From contig RFSP01000131.1 in the NCBI GenBank assembly GCA_009923895.1, positions 1 through 5,670 on the forward strand: a DNA stretch of 5,670 bases, written 5' to 3'. Of this stretch, positions 1-5,541 are shown in pieces. The notes beneath the pieces were generated by a model. The model had not been told where the DNA came from, did no database searches, and saw only the letters and a list, made by a program, of their open reading frames with translations. Source of the DNA: Betaproteobacteria bacterium. Its GTDB lineage: Bacteria > Pseudomonadota > Gammaproteobacteria > Burkholderiales > Burkholderiaceae_C. Every line of letters starts with the position of its first letter. The stretch's first letter is position 1. The translations under genes and the position numbers were made by a program.

Positions 1-1
1 C

Positions 2-181
2 GAAGAAAAGGCGGCCTTGGCGGCCCCCGATGCGCCCCGACCCTTCCAAATCGACCGGTGTCATGCCTTGAAAAGTGACGGCGACGTGGTTCGGCGCTAC
101 CACCCCAAGTGGTTTCGTCAGCCTGACGCCAAGAAGTCCGATCACAATCCTGCCGACCCCTTGCCGCCGGCGTCTGCATGA
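2..181 (+). CDS. DUF2889 family protein, C-terminal end (5' truncated)
   Basis: This is the last 59 codons of a gene that begins before the window; the frame is open from base 2 to the TGA at 179-181. The visible peptide has an Ala-rich stretch, then PFQIDRCHALKSDGDVVRRY, then HPKWF and a charged, Pro-rich end. The pattern 'PFQ.DRCHAL..DG..V..YYP.W' is what I recall as the C-terminus of DUF2889 proteins, a family of unknown function that in Comamonadaceae often sits close to recX and sucC. The conserved Cys-His pair lies at about residues 20-21 of the visible part. No function is assigned. It is read in the same direction as sucC with a 48-nt gap, so it could be co-transcribed with it. The coding frame is clear; the family name rests on memory of the motif. 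Confidence 0.72.
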   Translation, partial: EEKAALAAPDAPRPFQIDRCHALKSDGDVVRRYHPKWFRQPDAKKSDHNPADPLPPASA

Positions 182-186
182 CTCTG

Positions 187-204
187 GCCGAAGAGGCTCT
201 TTTT
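187..204 (+). terminator. Possible weak intrinsic terminator or attenuator before sucC
   Basis: A very short stem (GCC 187-189 with GGC 195-197, 5-nt loop) is followed by a T-rich run ending in TTTTT at 200-204. An alternative pairing is AAGA 191-194 with TCTT 198-201. Both stems are only 3-4 bp, so efficient termination is doubtful. It lies in the 48-nt gap between the DUF2889 gene and sucC. Confidence 0.2.
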
Positions 205-229
205 CCAACGATCTACCGAGACTTCACCC

Positions 230-1390
230 ATGAAGATTCACGAGTACCAAGGCAAGGAATTGCTGCGCCAATTTGGCGTGCCCGTGCCGCGCGGCATCCC
301 CGCGTTCAATGTGCAAGAGGCGGTTGAAGCCGCACAAAAACTGGGCGGCAACGTCTGGGTTGTCAAGGCGCAAATCCATGCCGGTGGCCGCGGCAAGGGC
401 GGTGGAGTCAAGGTGGCCCGATCCGTGGATGAGGTCAAGACGCTGTCGGGCCAAATTTTGGGGATGCAGCTCAAAACGCATCAAACCGGGCCCGAAGGCC
501 AAAAGGTGCGTCGCCTGCTGATCGAAGAAGGCGCTGACATCAAGAAAGAGTATTACGTGGCGGCATTGACCGACCGCGCCACCCAGAAAGTGGCCGTGAT
601 GGCCAGCTCCGAAGGCGGCATGGACATTGAAGAAGTGGCCCACAAGACGCCTGAGAAGATCATCAAAGTCTTTGTGGATCCCCTCGCGGGCATGACCGAC
701 GCGCAAGCGCAGCAGCTGGCCGACGGCATTGGCGTGCCCGGCCCCAGCCAGGCGCAGGCCGTCGATGTGTTCAAAAAGCTCTACGCCTGCTACATGGCCA
801 CCGACGCCAGCCTGGCCGAGATCAATCCGCTGATTCTGGAGGGCAATGGCCACATCAAAGCCTTGGACGCCAAGTTCAACTTTGACTCCAACGCGCTGTT
901 CCGTCACCCCGAGATCGTGGCCTACCGCGACCTCGACGAAGAAGACCCGGCCGAAATCGCCGCCAGCAAGTTCGACCTGTCCTACATCAGCCTGGACGGC
1001 AACATCGGCTGCTTGGTCAACGGGGCCGGCCTGGCCATGGCCACCATGGACACCATCAAGCTGTTTGGTGGCGAGCCGGCCAACTTTTTGGACGTGGGTG
1101 GCGGCGCCACCGCCGAGAAGGTGACCGAGGCCTTCAAGATCATGCTGGGCAATCCCAATGTGAAGGGCATCTTGGTCAACATCTTTGGCGGCATCATGCG
1201 CTGCGACACCATTGCCGAAGGCGTGATCGCTGCCTGCAAGGCCGTCAATTTGACGGTGCCGCTGGTGGTGCGCATGAAGGGCACCAACGAAGACCTGGGC
1301 AAGAAGATGTTGGCGGACTCTGGCCTGCCCATCATCAGTGCCGACACCATGGCCGAAGCCGCGACGAAGATCGTTGCGGCCGTGAAGTAA
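230..1390 (+). CDS. sucC: Succinyl-CoA synthetase (ADP-forming) beta subunit, SucC
   Basis: SucC is the nucleotide-binding subunit of succinyl-CoA synthetase, which interconverts succinyl-CoA + ADP (or GDP) + Pi with succinate + CoA + ATP (or GTP) in the cytoplasmic citric acid cycle. The 386 residues match the usual full length (about 388). The N-terminal ATP-grasp domain begins MKIHEYQGKELL; the nucleotide-binding lysine region is WVVKAQIHAGGRGKGGG (43-59, K46). Metal-binding residues appear as E197 and N199 in AEINPL and D213 in ALDAK, the same numbers as in E. coli. The C-terminal ligase-CoA domain holds DGNIGCLVNGAGLAM (256-270), FLDVGGGA (287-294) and NIFGGIMRCD (317-326). The ribosome binding site is weak (GAG at 218-220), but the start is fixed by the conserved N-terminus. 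sucD follows after 20 nt. ATP versus GTP preference cannot be told from sequence alone. Confidence 0.98.
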   Translation: MKIHEYQGKELLRQFGVPVPRGIPAFNVQEAVEAAQKLGGNVWVVKAQIHAGGRGKGGGVKVARSVDEVKTLSGQILGMQLKTHQTGPEGQKVRRLLIEEGADIKKEYYVAALTDRATQKVAVMASSEGGMDIEEVAHKTPEKIIKVFVDPLAGMTDAQAQQLADGIGVPGPSQAQAVDVFKKLYACYMATDASLAEINPLILEGNGHIKALDAKFNFDSNALFRHPEIVAYRDLDEEDPAEIAASKFDLSYISLDGNIGCLVNGAGLAMATMDTIKLFGGEPANFLDVGGGATAEKVTEAFKIMLGNPNVKGILVNIFGGIMRCDTIAEGVIAACKAVNLTVPLVVRMKGTNEDLGKKMLADSGLPIISADTMAEAATKIVAAVK

Positions 1391-1396
1391 ACGCCC

Positions 1397-1402
1397 AAGG
1401 GA
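1397..1402 (+). promoter_or_regulatory. Ribosome binding site of sucD
   Basis: AAGGGA, 8 nt before the ATG at 1411, in the 20-nt sucC-sucD gap. It supports separate initiation on a shared transcript and confirms the sucD start. Confidence 0.7.
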
Positions 1403-1410
1403 CACCCATC

Positions 1411-2304
1411 ATGAGCATCCTGATCAACAAGGACACCAAGGTCATCACCCAAGGCATCACGGGCAAGACCGGTCAGTTTCACACCCGCATGTGCCGCGAC
1501 TATGCCAACGGCAAAAACTGCTTCGTGGCCGGCGTCAACCCCAAGAAGGCCGGCGAAGACTTCGAAGGCATTCCCATCTACGCCAGCGTCAAAGATGCCA
1601 AGCAGGCCACGGGCGCCACGGTCAGCGTCATCTATGTGCCCCCTGCGGGTGCGGCGGCGGCCATCTGGGAGGCCGTCGAGGCCGACCTCGACCTGGCCGT
1701 GTGCATCACCGAGGGCATTCCCATTCGCGACATGCTCGAGGTGCGCAACAAGATGAAGGCCAAGGAGGCCGCCGGCGGCAAGCGCACGCTGCTGCTGGGC
1801 CCCAACTGCCCGGGCACCATCACCCCCGACGAAATCAAGATCGGCATCATGCCGGGGCACATCCATCGCAAAGGCCGCATCGGTGTGGTCAGCCGCTCTG
1901 GCACGCTGACCTATGAAGCGGTGGCGCAACTCACCGAAATCGGGTTGGGCCAGTCCAGTGCCGTGGGCATTGGCGGTGACCCCATCAATGGCCTGAAGCA
2001 CATTGACGTGATGCGCATGTTCAACGACGACCCCGACACCGATGCCGTCATCATGATCGGTGAGATCGGCGGCCCCGACGAGGCCGAAGCCGCGCGTTGG
2101 TGCAAGGCGAACATGAAAAAGCCCATTGTGGGCTTCATCGCGGGTGTCACAGCCCCACCGGGCAAGCGCATGGGTCACGCCGGTGCGCTGATCTCGGGCG
2201 GCGCTGACACGGCCGATGCCAAGTTGGCCATCATGGAAGAGTGTGGCTTCAAGGTCACCCGCAATCCATCAGAGATGGGCCGCATGCTCAAGGCCTTGCT
2301 GTAA
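1411..2304 (+). CDS. sucD: Succinyl-CoA synthetase alpha subunit, SucD
   Basis: SucD is the catalytic partner of SucC: it binds CoA and carries the transiently phosphorylated histidine that relays phosphate between succinyl phosphate and the nucleotide. It is intact at 297 residues. The N-terminal Rossmann-like CoA-binding domain starts MSILINKDTKVITQGITGKTG, with the CoA loop at 15-24. GPNCPG lies at 130-135, VSRSGTLTYE at 160-169 and IGEIGG at 216-221 (E218 corresponds to the glutamate that stabilises the phosphohistidine loop). The active-site histidine is H256 in KRMGHAGALISGG, equivalent to E. coli His246. The protein is slightly longer than the E. coli form, partly from a Lys/Ala/Gly-rich insertion at about 115-126 just before GPNCPG. 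The phosphohistidine loop and dimer contacts look complete, so an active alpha-beta enzyme is expected. Confidence 0.98.
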   Translation: MSILINKDTKVITQGITGKTGQFHTRMCRDYANGKNCFVAGVNPKKAGEDFEGIPIYASVKDAKQATGATVSVIYVPPAGAAAAIWEAVEADLDLAVCITEGIPIRDMLEVRNKMKAKEAAGGKRTLLLGPNCPGTITPDEIKIGIMPGHIHRKGRIGVVSRSGTLTYEAVAQLTEIGLGQSSAVGIGGDPINGLKHIDVMRMFNDDPDTDAVIMIGEIGGPDEAEAARWCKANMKKPIVGFIAGVTAPPGKRMGHAGALISGGADTADAKLAIMEECGFKVTRNPSEMGRMLKALL

Positions 2305-2315
2305 ACCGCCAGGCC

Positions 2316-2320
2316 GGAGG
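2316..2320 (+). promoter_or_regulatory. Strong ribosome binding site that sets the terC start
   Basis: GGAGG, 4 nt before the ATG at 2325. It decides against the in-frame upstream ATG at 2241, which lies inside sucD and would add 28 hydrophilic residues unlike the family's N-terminus. Confidence 0.8.
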
Positions 2321-2324
2321 ATTC

Positions 2325-3041
2325 ATGGAACACATCAACGACCCCATCTTCTGGCTGGCCCTGGGCAAGATCATCTGGGTCAACATCATTTTGTCGGGTG
2401 ACAACGCGGTGGTGATTGCTTTGGCGGCGCGCAGCCTGCAGGCTGAGCAGCGAAAAAAAGCGGTCTTTTACGGCAGCGCGGCGGCCATCGTGTTGCGGGT
2501 CGTCTTGACCATTTTTGCCGTGAGCTTGCTGCAATGGCCCTACCTCAAGATGGTGGGCGCGGCCCTGCTTTTTTGGATTGGCGTTCAGTTGTTGGTGCCC
2601 GAAGACGACGCTGAAGACGGCATCAAGGCCTCGGATCACCTTTGGACCGCGATTCGCACCATCTTGATTGCCGACCTCGTCATGAGCTTGGACAATGTGA
2701 TCGCCGTGGCGGCGGCGGCCGAGGCCGGGCCGCCCGAGTCCCGCATGCTGCTGCTCATTTTGGGCTTGGGCCTGTCGATTCCCCTCATCATCTTTGGCAG
2801 CCAGGTGCTCATGGGCATCATGGAGCGCTTTCCGATCATCATCACCCTGGGCGCTGCGCTCTTGGGCTGGGTGGCCGGGGAGATGTTGCTCAGTGACCCG
2901 GGCTTGAAGACGGTCTTTGCGGGCCTCTCGACGGCACTGCAACTGTTGATCAAGGCCGGCGCGGCCGCAGCCGTGGTCCTGGTGGGGCGCTGGCTGGTGC
3001 AGCGCCAAGCCGCGAAGAGCGACGCCGGCGCCACACCCTGA
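2325..3041 (+). CDS. TerC/YjbE family integral membrane protein, putative metal transporter
   Basis: A 238-residue inner-membrane protein of the TerC family, YjbE-like branch. About seven hydrophobic helices are visible, at roughly 9-36, 46-69, 72-91, 110-133, 140-161, 168-188 and 208-225. The two family signature motifs are both present in matching helices: NIILSGDNAVV (20-30, D26-N27) and MSLDNVIAVA (120-129, D123-N124). These paired acidic residues are the presumed ion-binding sites. A charged loop (PEDDAEDGIKASD, 92-104) separates the two halves, as expected from an internally duplicated fold. TerC relatives have been linked to tellurite resistance and, in several bacteria, to manganese export or metal loading of secreted enzymes; the substrate here is unknown. 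No other ter genes are nearby, so tellurite resistance is not implied. The gene begins 20 nt after sucD and is probably co-transcribed with sucCD. Confidence 0.92.
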   Translation: MEHINDPIFWLALGKIIWVNIILSGDNAVVIALAARSLQAEQRKKAVFYGSAAAIVLRVVLTIFAVSLLQWPYLKMVGAALLFWIGVQLLVPEDDAEDGIKASDHLWTAIRTILIADLVMSLDNVIAVAAAAEAGPPESRMLLLILGLGLSIPLIIFGSQVLMGIMERFPIIITLGAALLGWVAGEMLLSDPGLKTVFAGLSTALQLLIKAGAAAAVVLVGRWLVQRQAAKSDAGATP

Positions 3042-3051
3042 GGAGGGGTTG

Positions 3052-3076
3052 GAGGGGGGGTGGAGGCCCCCCGCTC
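3052..3076 (+). terminator. G/C hairpin after terC, possible terminator
   Basis: G-run 3055-3060 pairs with C-run 3067-3072 (6 bp, loop TGGAGG), extended by GAG 3052-3054 with CTC 3074-3076 around one bulged G. It begins 10 nt after the terC stop and lies before the pilin. Only a short TT follows, so it is not a canonical intrinsic terminator; it may instead be a transcript-stabilising or pausing structure between the sucCD-terC unit and the pilin-ligase unit. Confidence 0.4.
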
Positions 3077-3124
3077 TTGTCATGTCCGCGCGGCTCTTCG
3101 AAGATGGTTTGCGCTTCACACCAC

Positions 3125-3130
3125 AAGGAG
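3125..3130 (+). promoter_or_regulatory. Strong ribosome binding site that sets a GTG start for the pilin
   Basis: AAGGAG is followed by a 6-nt spacer (AATTTT) and an in-frame GTG at 3137. The first downstream ATG (3152) is 21 nt away, too far for this site, and the upstream ATG at 3077 has no comparable site and would place this sequence within the coding region. Confidence 0.75.
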
Positions 3131-3136
3131 AATTTT

Positions 3137-3652
3137 GTGTATCGCAATTCCATGAATGCCATGAATCCCATGAATCGACCCTCCGCTCGCGGCTTCACTC
3201 TCATCGAGGTCATGGTGGTGGTGGCCATCGTGGGCCTGCTGGCTGCCTTGGCGCTTCCCCAATACCAAGAGCACACCATCCGCACCAAAGTCTCGGAGAT
3301 GATTTTGGCGGCCTCGTCTTGTCGCTCTTCGGTGACCGATGCGGTGCAGACGGCCAGCACGCCTGACGTGTCTGCGGTATTGCCCGGGGTGTGCTCGTTG
3401 AGTGCCACCAAATACGTGGCATCGGGCTCGGTGGACGCCAATGGGGTGATCACCGTGGTCGGCAATGCGGCTGCTTTGGGTGGCAGCACATCGGCCACGG
3501 CCAGCGCCATTTCTCTCACGCCACTTCAATCGGGCAGCACCGCCTTGGTGGGCAGCACCGATGGGGGCAAGACCTTGGCCGGATGGAAGTGTGGCCCTGC
3601 CTCCAGCAACCCCTTGCCTGCCAAATACCTGCCCGCCACCTGCAAAGGCTGA
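3137..3652 (+). CDS. pilA: Type IV pilin (PilA-like major pilin subunit)
   Basis: A secreted pilin precursor of 171 residues from the GTG start. The 19-residue leader ends RPSARG and is followed by the class III signal FTLIEVMVVVAIVGLLAALA. PilD-type prepilin peptidase should cut between G19 and F20, giving a 152-residue mature pilin with N-methyl-Phe and the essential Glu5 (E24 of the precursor). The hydrophobic helix runs to about residue 40 and leads into PQYQEHTIR. Two Cys pairs are visible: C62/C86 and C152/C169. The second pair encloses a typical PilA C-terminal disulfide loop ending LPAKYLPATCKG, which favours a true filament subunit over a minor pseudopilin. Residues 115-141 are rich in Ser, Thr, Gly and Ala and could be exposed or glycosylated. 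The protein ends in Lys-Gly, not Ser. The ligase gene follows after 1 nt. Major versus minor status needs comparison with other pilin genes in the genome. Confidence 0.93.
   Translation: MYRNSMNAMNPMNRPSARGFTLIEVMVVVAIVGLLAALALPQYQEHTIRTKVSEMILAASSCRSSVTDAVQTASTPDVSAVLPGVCSLSATKYVASGSVDANGVITVVGNAAALGGSTSATASAISLTPLQSGSTALVGSTDGGKTLAGWKCGPASSNPLPAKYLPATCKG
3152..3178 (+). repeat. Three tandem 9-nt units (ATGAATNNN) in the pilin leader
   Basis: ATGAATGCC, ATGAATCCC and ATGAATCGA follow one another in frame, encoding MNA-MNP-MNR in the leader peptide. Each unit carries an in-frame ATG. Gain or loss of a unit would lengthen or shorten the leader by three residues without breaking the frame. Confidence 0.85.
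3644..3648 (+). promoter_or_regulatory. Ribosome binding site for the ligase, inside the pilin 3' end
   Basis: AAAGG lies in the last codons of the pilin, 5 nt before the GTG at 3654. It supports a start immediately after the pilin stop. A rival is AGGTGG at 3660-3665, 9 nt before the ATG at 3675. Confidence 0.5.
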
Positions 3653-3653
3653 C

Positions 3654-5453
3654 GTGCGCAGGTGGGTCGATGCGATGTTGGGCGTGGTTGCGGCCACGGC
3701 ACCCTCATTGCTCGCCTTCAATGTGGCCCCCTCGCCCACCTTTTTGAACCAAGCCCTGGCGGTGGCAGGCTGGGGATGGTTTGTGTGGGGAGTGGCCCCT
3801 TCAGGACGCGGGGCCTGGACGGCTGCCAAGCCACTGTGGGCGGCGCTGGCCTTGTTGATGGGCGCGGTGTTTGTGTCCTCGGCTTGGGGCGCTTTGCCAT
3901 GGAGTTTGGGAGCCTCGGGGCTGGCGTTGCTGGCCTGTGCGGCCACGTTGCTGGCCAGCGGCGCGGCTTCGCGCCCCTTGGACGAGGCTCTTCGCTCCTT
4001 TGAGGCCTTTTGTGTGGGCTTCGCGGTGGCGGGTGTGGTCAATGCCCTCATCGCCACGGTGCAGGTTTTTGCACCCTCGTGGCCCGATGGAGAGTGGTTG
4101 GCCTTGTCGGGCATCCCCGGCCGTGCCGTGGGCAACCTTCGCCAGCCCAACCATTTAAGCAGCCTGCTCACCTGGTCGGCTGTGGCGGTGGTGGCCTTGT
4201 GTGCCCTTGGGCGATTGTCTTGGCGCTGGGCCGCGCTGCTGGGCTCCTTCGTCGTGGTGGGCGTGGTACTCACAGCCTCCAGAACGGGCACGCTCAGCGT
4301 GTTGATTTTGGCGCTGTGGGGCTTGGCCGATCGCCGCTTGCCTCGGCCCGCGCGCGTGCTGCTTGTCCTGGCGCCTTGCGTCTACGCAGTGGCCTGGGGG
4401 GGGTTGACCGCGTGGTCACAGTCCTCACAGCAGGCCTTTGGCGGTGCTGCGCGCTTGTCTGAACACGACGTCTCGGGTTCTCGCTTTGGCATTTGGTCCA
4501 ACACCCTCACTTTGATCCGCATGCATCCGTGGTGGGGCGTGGGTTTTGGTGAGTTCAACTTTGCCTGGTCGCTCACGCCGTTCCCTGGCCGGCCGGTGGC
4601 TTTTTTTGACCACACCCACAACCTGCTGCTGCAGTTTGCGGTGGAGCTGGGGCTGCCCTTGGCCGCCGCCGTGAGCGGGCTGTTGTTGTGGGCCTTGTGG
4701 CGGGCCTGGCGTGGGCGTTGGCAGGCTGAGGGCCCGGGCGGGGTGGCTTCGCGCAGCGCCTGGATCATGGTGGTCTTGATGGCGCTGCACAGCCAATTGG
4801 AGTACCCGCTTTGGTATGCCTATTTTTTGCTGCCATGTGCCTGGGCCTGGGGCTTTGCACTGGCCACACCCCTGCAGCCAGGGCTTCCCTTGCCTGCGAC
4901 CCCCTGGACCCGCAGCATGACCTTGGCTGCGGCCGCGCTCATCATGGGCGCTGCGGGATCGGTGGTGGACTATCGGCGGGTGTCCGACATTTTTACGTCC
5001 TATGACGGTGCTGCGCCGCTGTCTGAACGCATTGAAGCGGGCAAGCGCAGTGTGTTCTTTGCGCATCATGCCCACTATGCGGCGGCCACCGTCACCGACA
5101 AGCCGTCTCAAGCCATGGACAGCCTGAATCAGGCCACCCATTTTTTGCTTGATACCCGTCTGATGATGGCCTGGTCACGCGCCTGGCATGAGGCGGGAGA
5201 CGACGACCGTGCGTCGCACCTTGCCCAGCGGCTGCGCGAATTCCACAACCCCGCATCCGACGAATTCTTTCAATCTTGCTTGGCGAGTCCCCCAGCCATG
5301 GGTTCCCCACCAGCGTCCTCACCTGCGTCGTCGCCTCCTGCGGCAAGTGCGGCAGCGTCGGTCGGCGCTGCAATGGCATTTGCCTGTGCCTCACCCGCGC
5401 GCGCCCTGGGCTGGAAAGACTTTTTGCCAGCAAAAACAGCCAAAGGCCCCTGA
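3654..5453 (+). CDS. PglL-like O-oligosaccharyltransferase / O-antigen ligase family (Wzy_C)
   Basis: A polytopic inner-membrane protein of 599 residues from the GTG at 3654, or 592 from the ATG at 3675. Members of this superfamily transfer a lipid-linked glycan to a protein Ser/Thr (PglL, PilO/TfpO) or to lipid A-core (WaaL), or polymerise O-units (Wzy), at the periplasmic face. About 10-12 hydrophobic segments fill residues 8-435. The PglL-like N-terminal signature is GNLRQPNHLSSLL (160-172). The Wzy_C region has ASRTGTLSVL (208-217), SRFGIWSNTL (276-285), HPWWGVGFGEF (291-301) and DHTHNLLLQFAVELGL (319-334), whose His residues match the catalytic His region of PglL/WaaL. HSQLEYPLWY (379-388) opens the Wzy_C_2-type part, followed by a soluble C-terminal domain (about 437-540). 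A Pro/Ala/Ser-rich stretch (543-569) precedes the end. It sits 1 nt after the pilin stop, so the pilin is its most likely acceptor. WaaL or Wzy roles are less likely because no LPS genes are adjacent. Confidence 0.88.
   Translation: MRRWVDAMLGVVAATAPSLLAFNVAPSPTFLNQALAVAGWGWFVWGVAPSGRGAWTAAKPLWAALALLMGAVFVSSAWGALPWSLGASGLALLACAATLLASGAASRPLDEALRSFEAFCVGFAVAGVVNALIATVQVFAPSWPDGEWLALSGIPGRAVGNLRQPNHLSSLLTWSAVAVVALCALGRLSWRWAALLGSFVVVGVVLTASRTGTLSVLILALWGLADRRLPRPARVLLVLAPCVYAVAWGGLTAWSQSSQQAFGGAARLSEHDVSGSRFGIWSNTLTLIRMHPWWGVGFGEFNFAWSLTPFPGRPVAFFDHTHNLLLQFAVELGLPLAAAVSGLLLWALWRAWRGRWQAEGPGGVASRSAWIMVVLMALHSQLEYPLWYAYFLLPCAWAWGFALATPLQPGLPLPATPWTRSMTLAAAALIMGAAGSVVDYRRVSDIFTSYDGAAPLSERIEAGKRSVFFAHHAHYAAATVTDKPSQAMDSLNQATHFLLDTRLMMAWSRAWHEAGDDDRASHLAQRLREFHNPASDEFFQSCLASPPAMGSPPASSPASSPPAASAAASVGAAMAFACASPARALGWKDFLPAKTAKGP
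5432..5452 (-). terminator. Candidate weak intrinsic terminator for moaC (minus strand)
   Basis: Read on the minus strand, a small hairpin is followed directly by TTTTT (the A-run at 5432-5436). On the + strand the arms are CAGCC 5437-5441 and GG 5445-5446 plus CTG 5450-5452, with loop AAA and a 3-nt bulge CCC. It overlaps the ligase 3' end, about 90 nt past the moaC stop. The 5-bp bulged stem makes this tentative. Confidence 0.25.
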
Positions 5454-5460
5454 TCGATCA

Positions 5461-5497
5461 TGCACACCCGGCCGCGGGGCGTGGCCTCGGTGTGGCA
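5461..5497. terminator. Hairpin in the convergent ligase-moaC gap, possible bidirectional terminator
   Basis: CACACC 5463-5468 pairs with GGTGTG 5489-5494, extended outward by TG 5461-5462 with CA 5496-5497 around a bulged G, and inward by GGCC 5470-5473 with GGCC 5483-5486 across a small internal loop. This gives about 12 bp closing a 9-nt loop. It begins 7 nt after the ligase stop, between convergent genes, where a shared terminator is expected. No T-run follows on either side, so it is not a canonical Rho-independent site. Confidence 0.4.
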
Positions 5498-5541
5498 TTG
5501 GCGTGGAATCGGTGCGGGATCCGTGCGGTATCAGCGTGACA

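Noticed and set aside
224..1405. Long minus-strand open frame (393 codons) opposite sucC
   Set aside because: It is an exact shadow of sucC. Its peptide is His/Gly/Val/Leu-rich in the way antisense frames of GC-rich genes are, and it resembles no family I know; sucC itself is unmistakable.
982..2178. Long minus-strand open frame (398 codons) spanning the sucC-sucD junction
   Set aside because: It crosses two well-identified conserved genes, has composition typical of antisense frames and no supporting motifs.
2241..2324. Upstream ATG start for terC within sucD
   Set aside because: The 28 added residues are hydrophilic and unlike the family N-terminus; GGAGG at 2316-2320 points to the ATG at 2325.
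3077..3105. Possible sigma-70 promoter for the pilin: TTGTCA (3077-3082), 17-nt spacer, GAAGAT (3100-3105)
   Set aside because: The -35-like box is good but the -10-like box matches only 3 of 6 positions; in GC-rich DNA this is too weak to call without transcript mapping.
3077..3136. Upstream ATG start for the pilin, adding 20 residues
   Set aside because: It would give a 39-residue leader, longer than usual, and would leave the strong AAGGAG site unused.
3465..3653. Upstream extension of the ligase frame over the pilin gene (63 extra codons)
   Set aside because: The extra peptide is Arg/Pro/Trp-rich, does not look like a membrane protein N-terminus and overlaps the pilin in another frame. 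Starts at 3654 or 3675 fit the ribosome binding sites and the first membrane helix.
2175..4291. Minus-strand open frames at 2175-3119 and 3116-4291, opposite terC, the pilin and the ligase
   Set aside because: The Gln/His/Arg- and Ala/Pro/Thr-rich peptides look like antisense products of membrane-protein genes; no domain or start-site support.
5421..5436. Inverted repeat TTTTTGC-CA-GCAAAAA inside the ligase 3' end
   Set aside because: The arms are perfect but the 2-nt spacer and A/T-rich stem make a poor hairpin, and it encodes part of the protein; likely chance.
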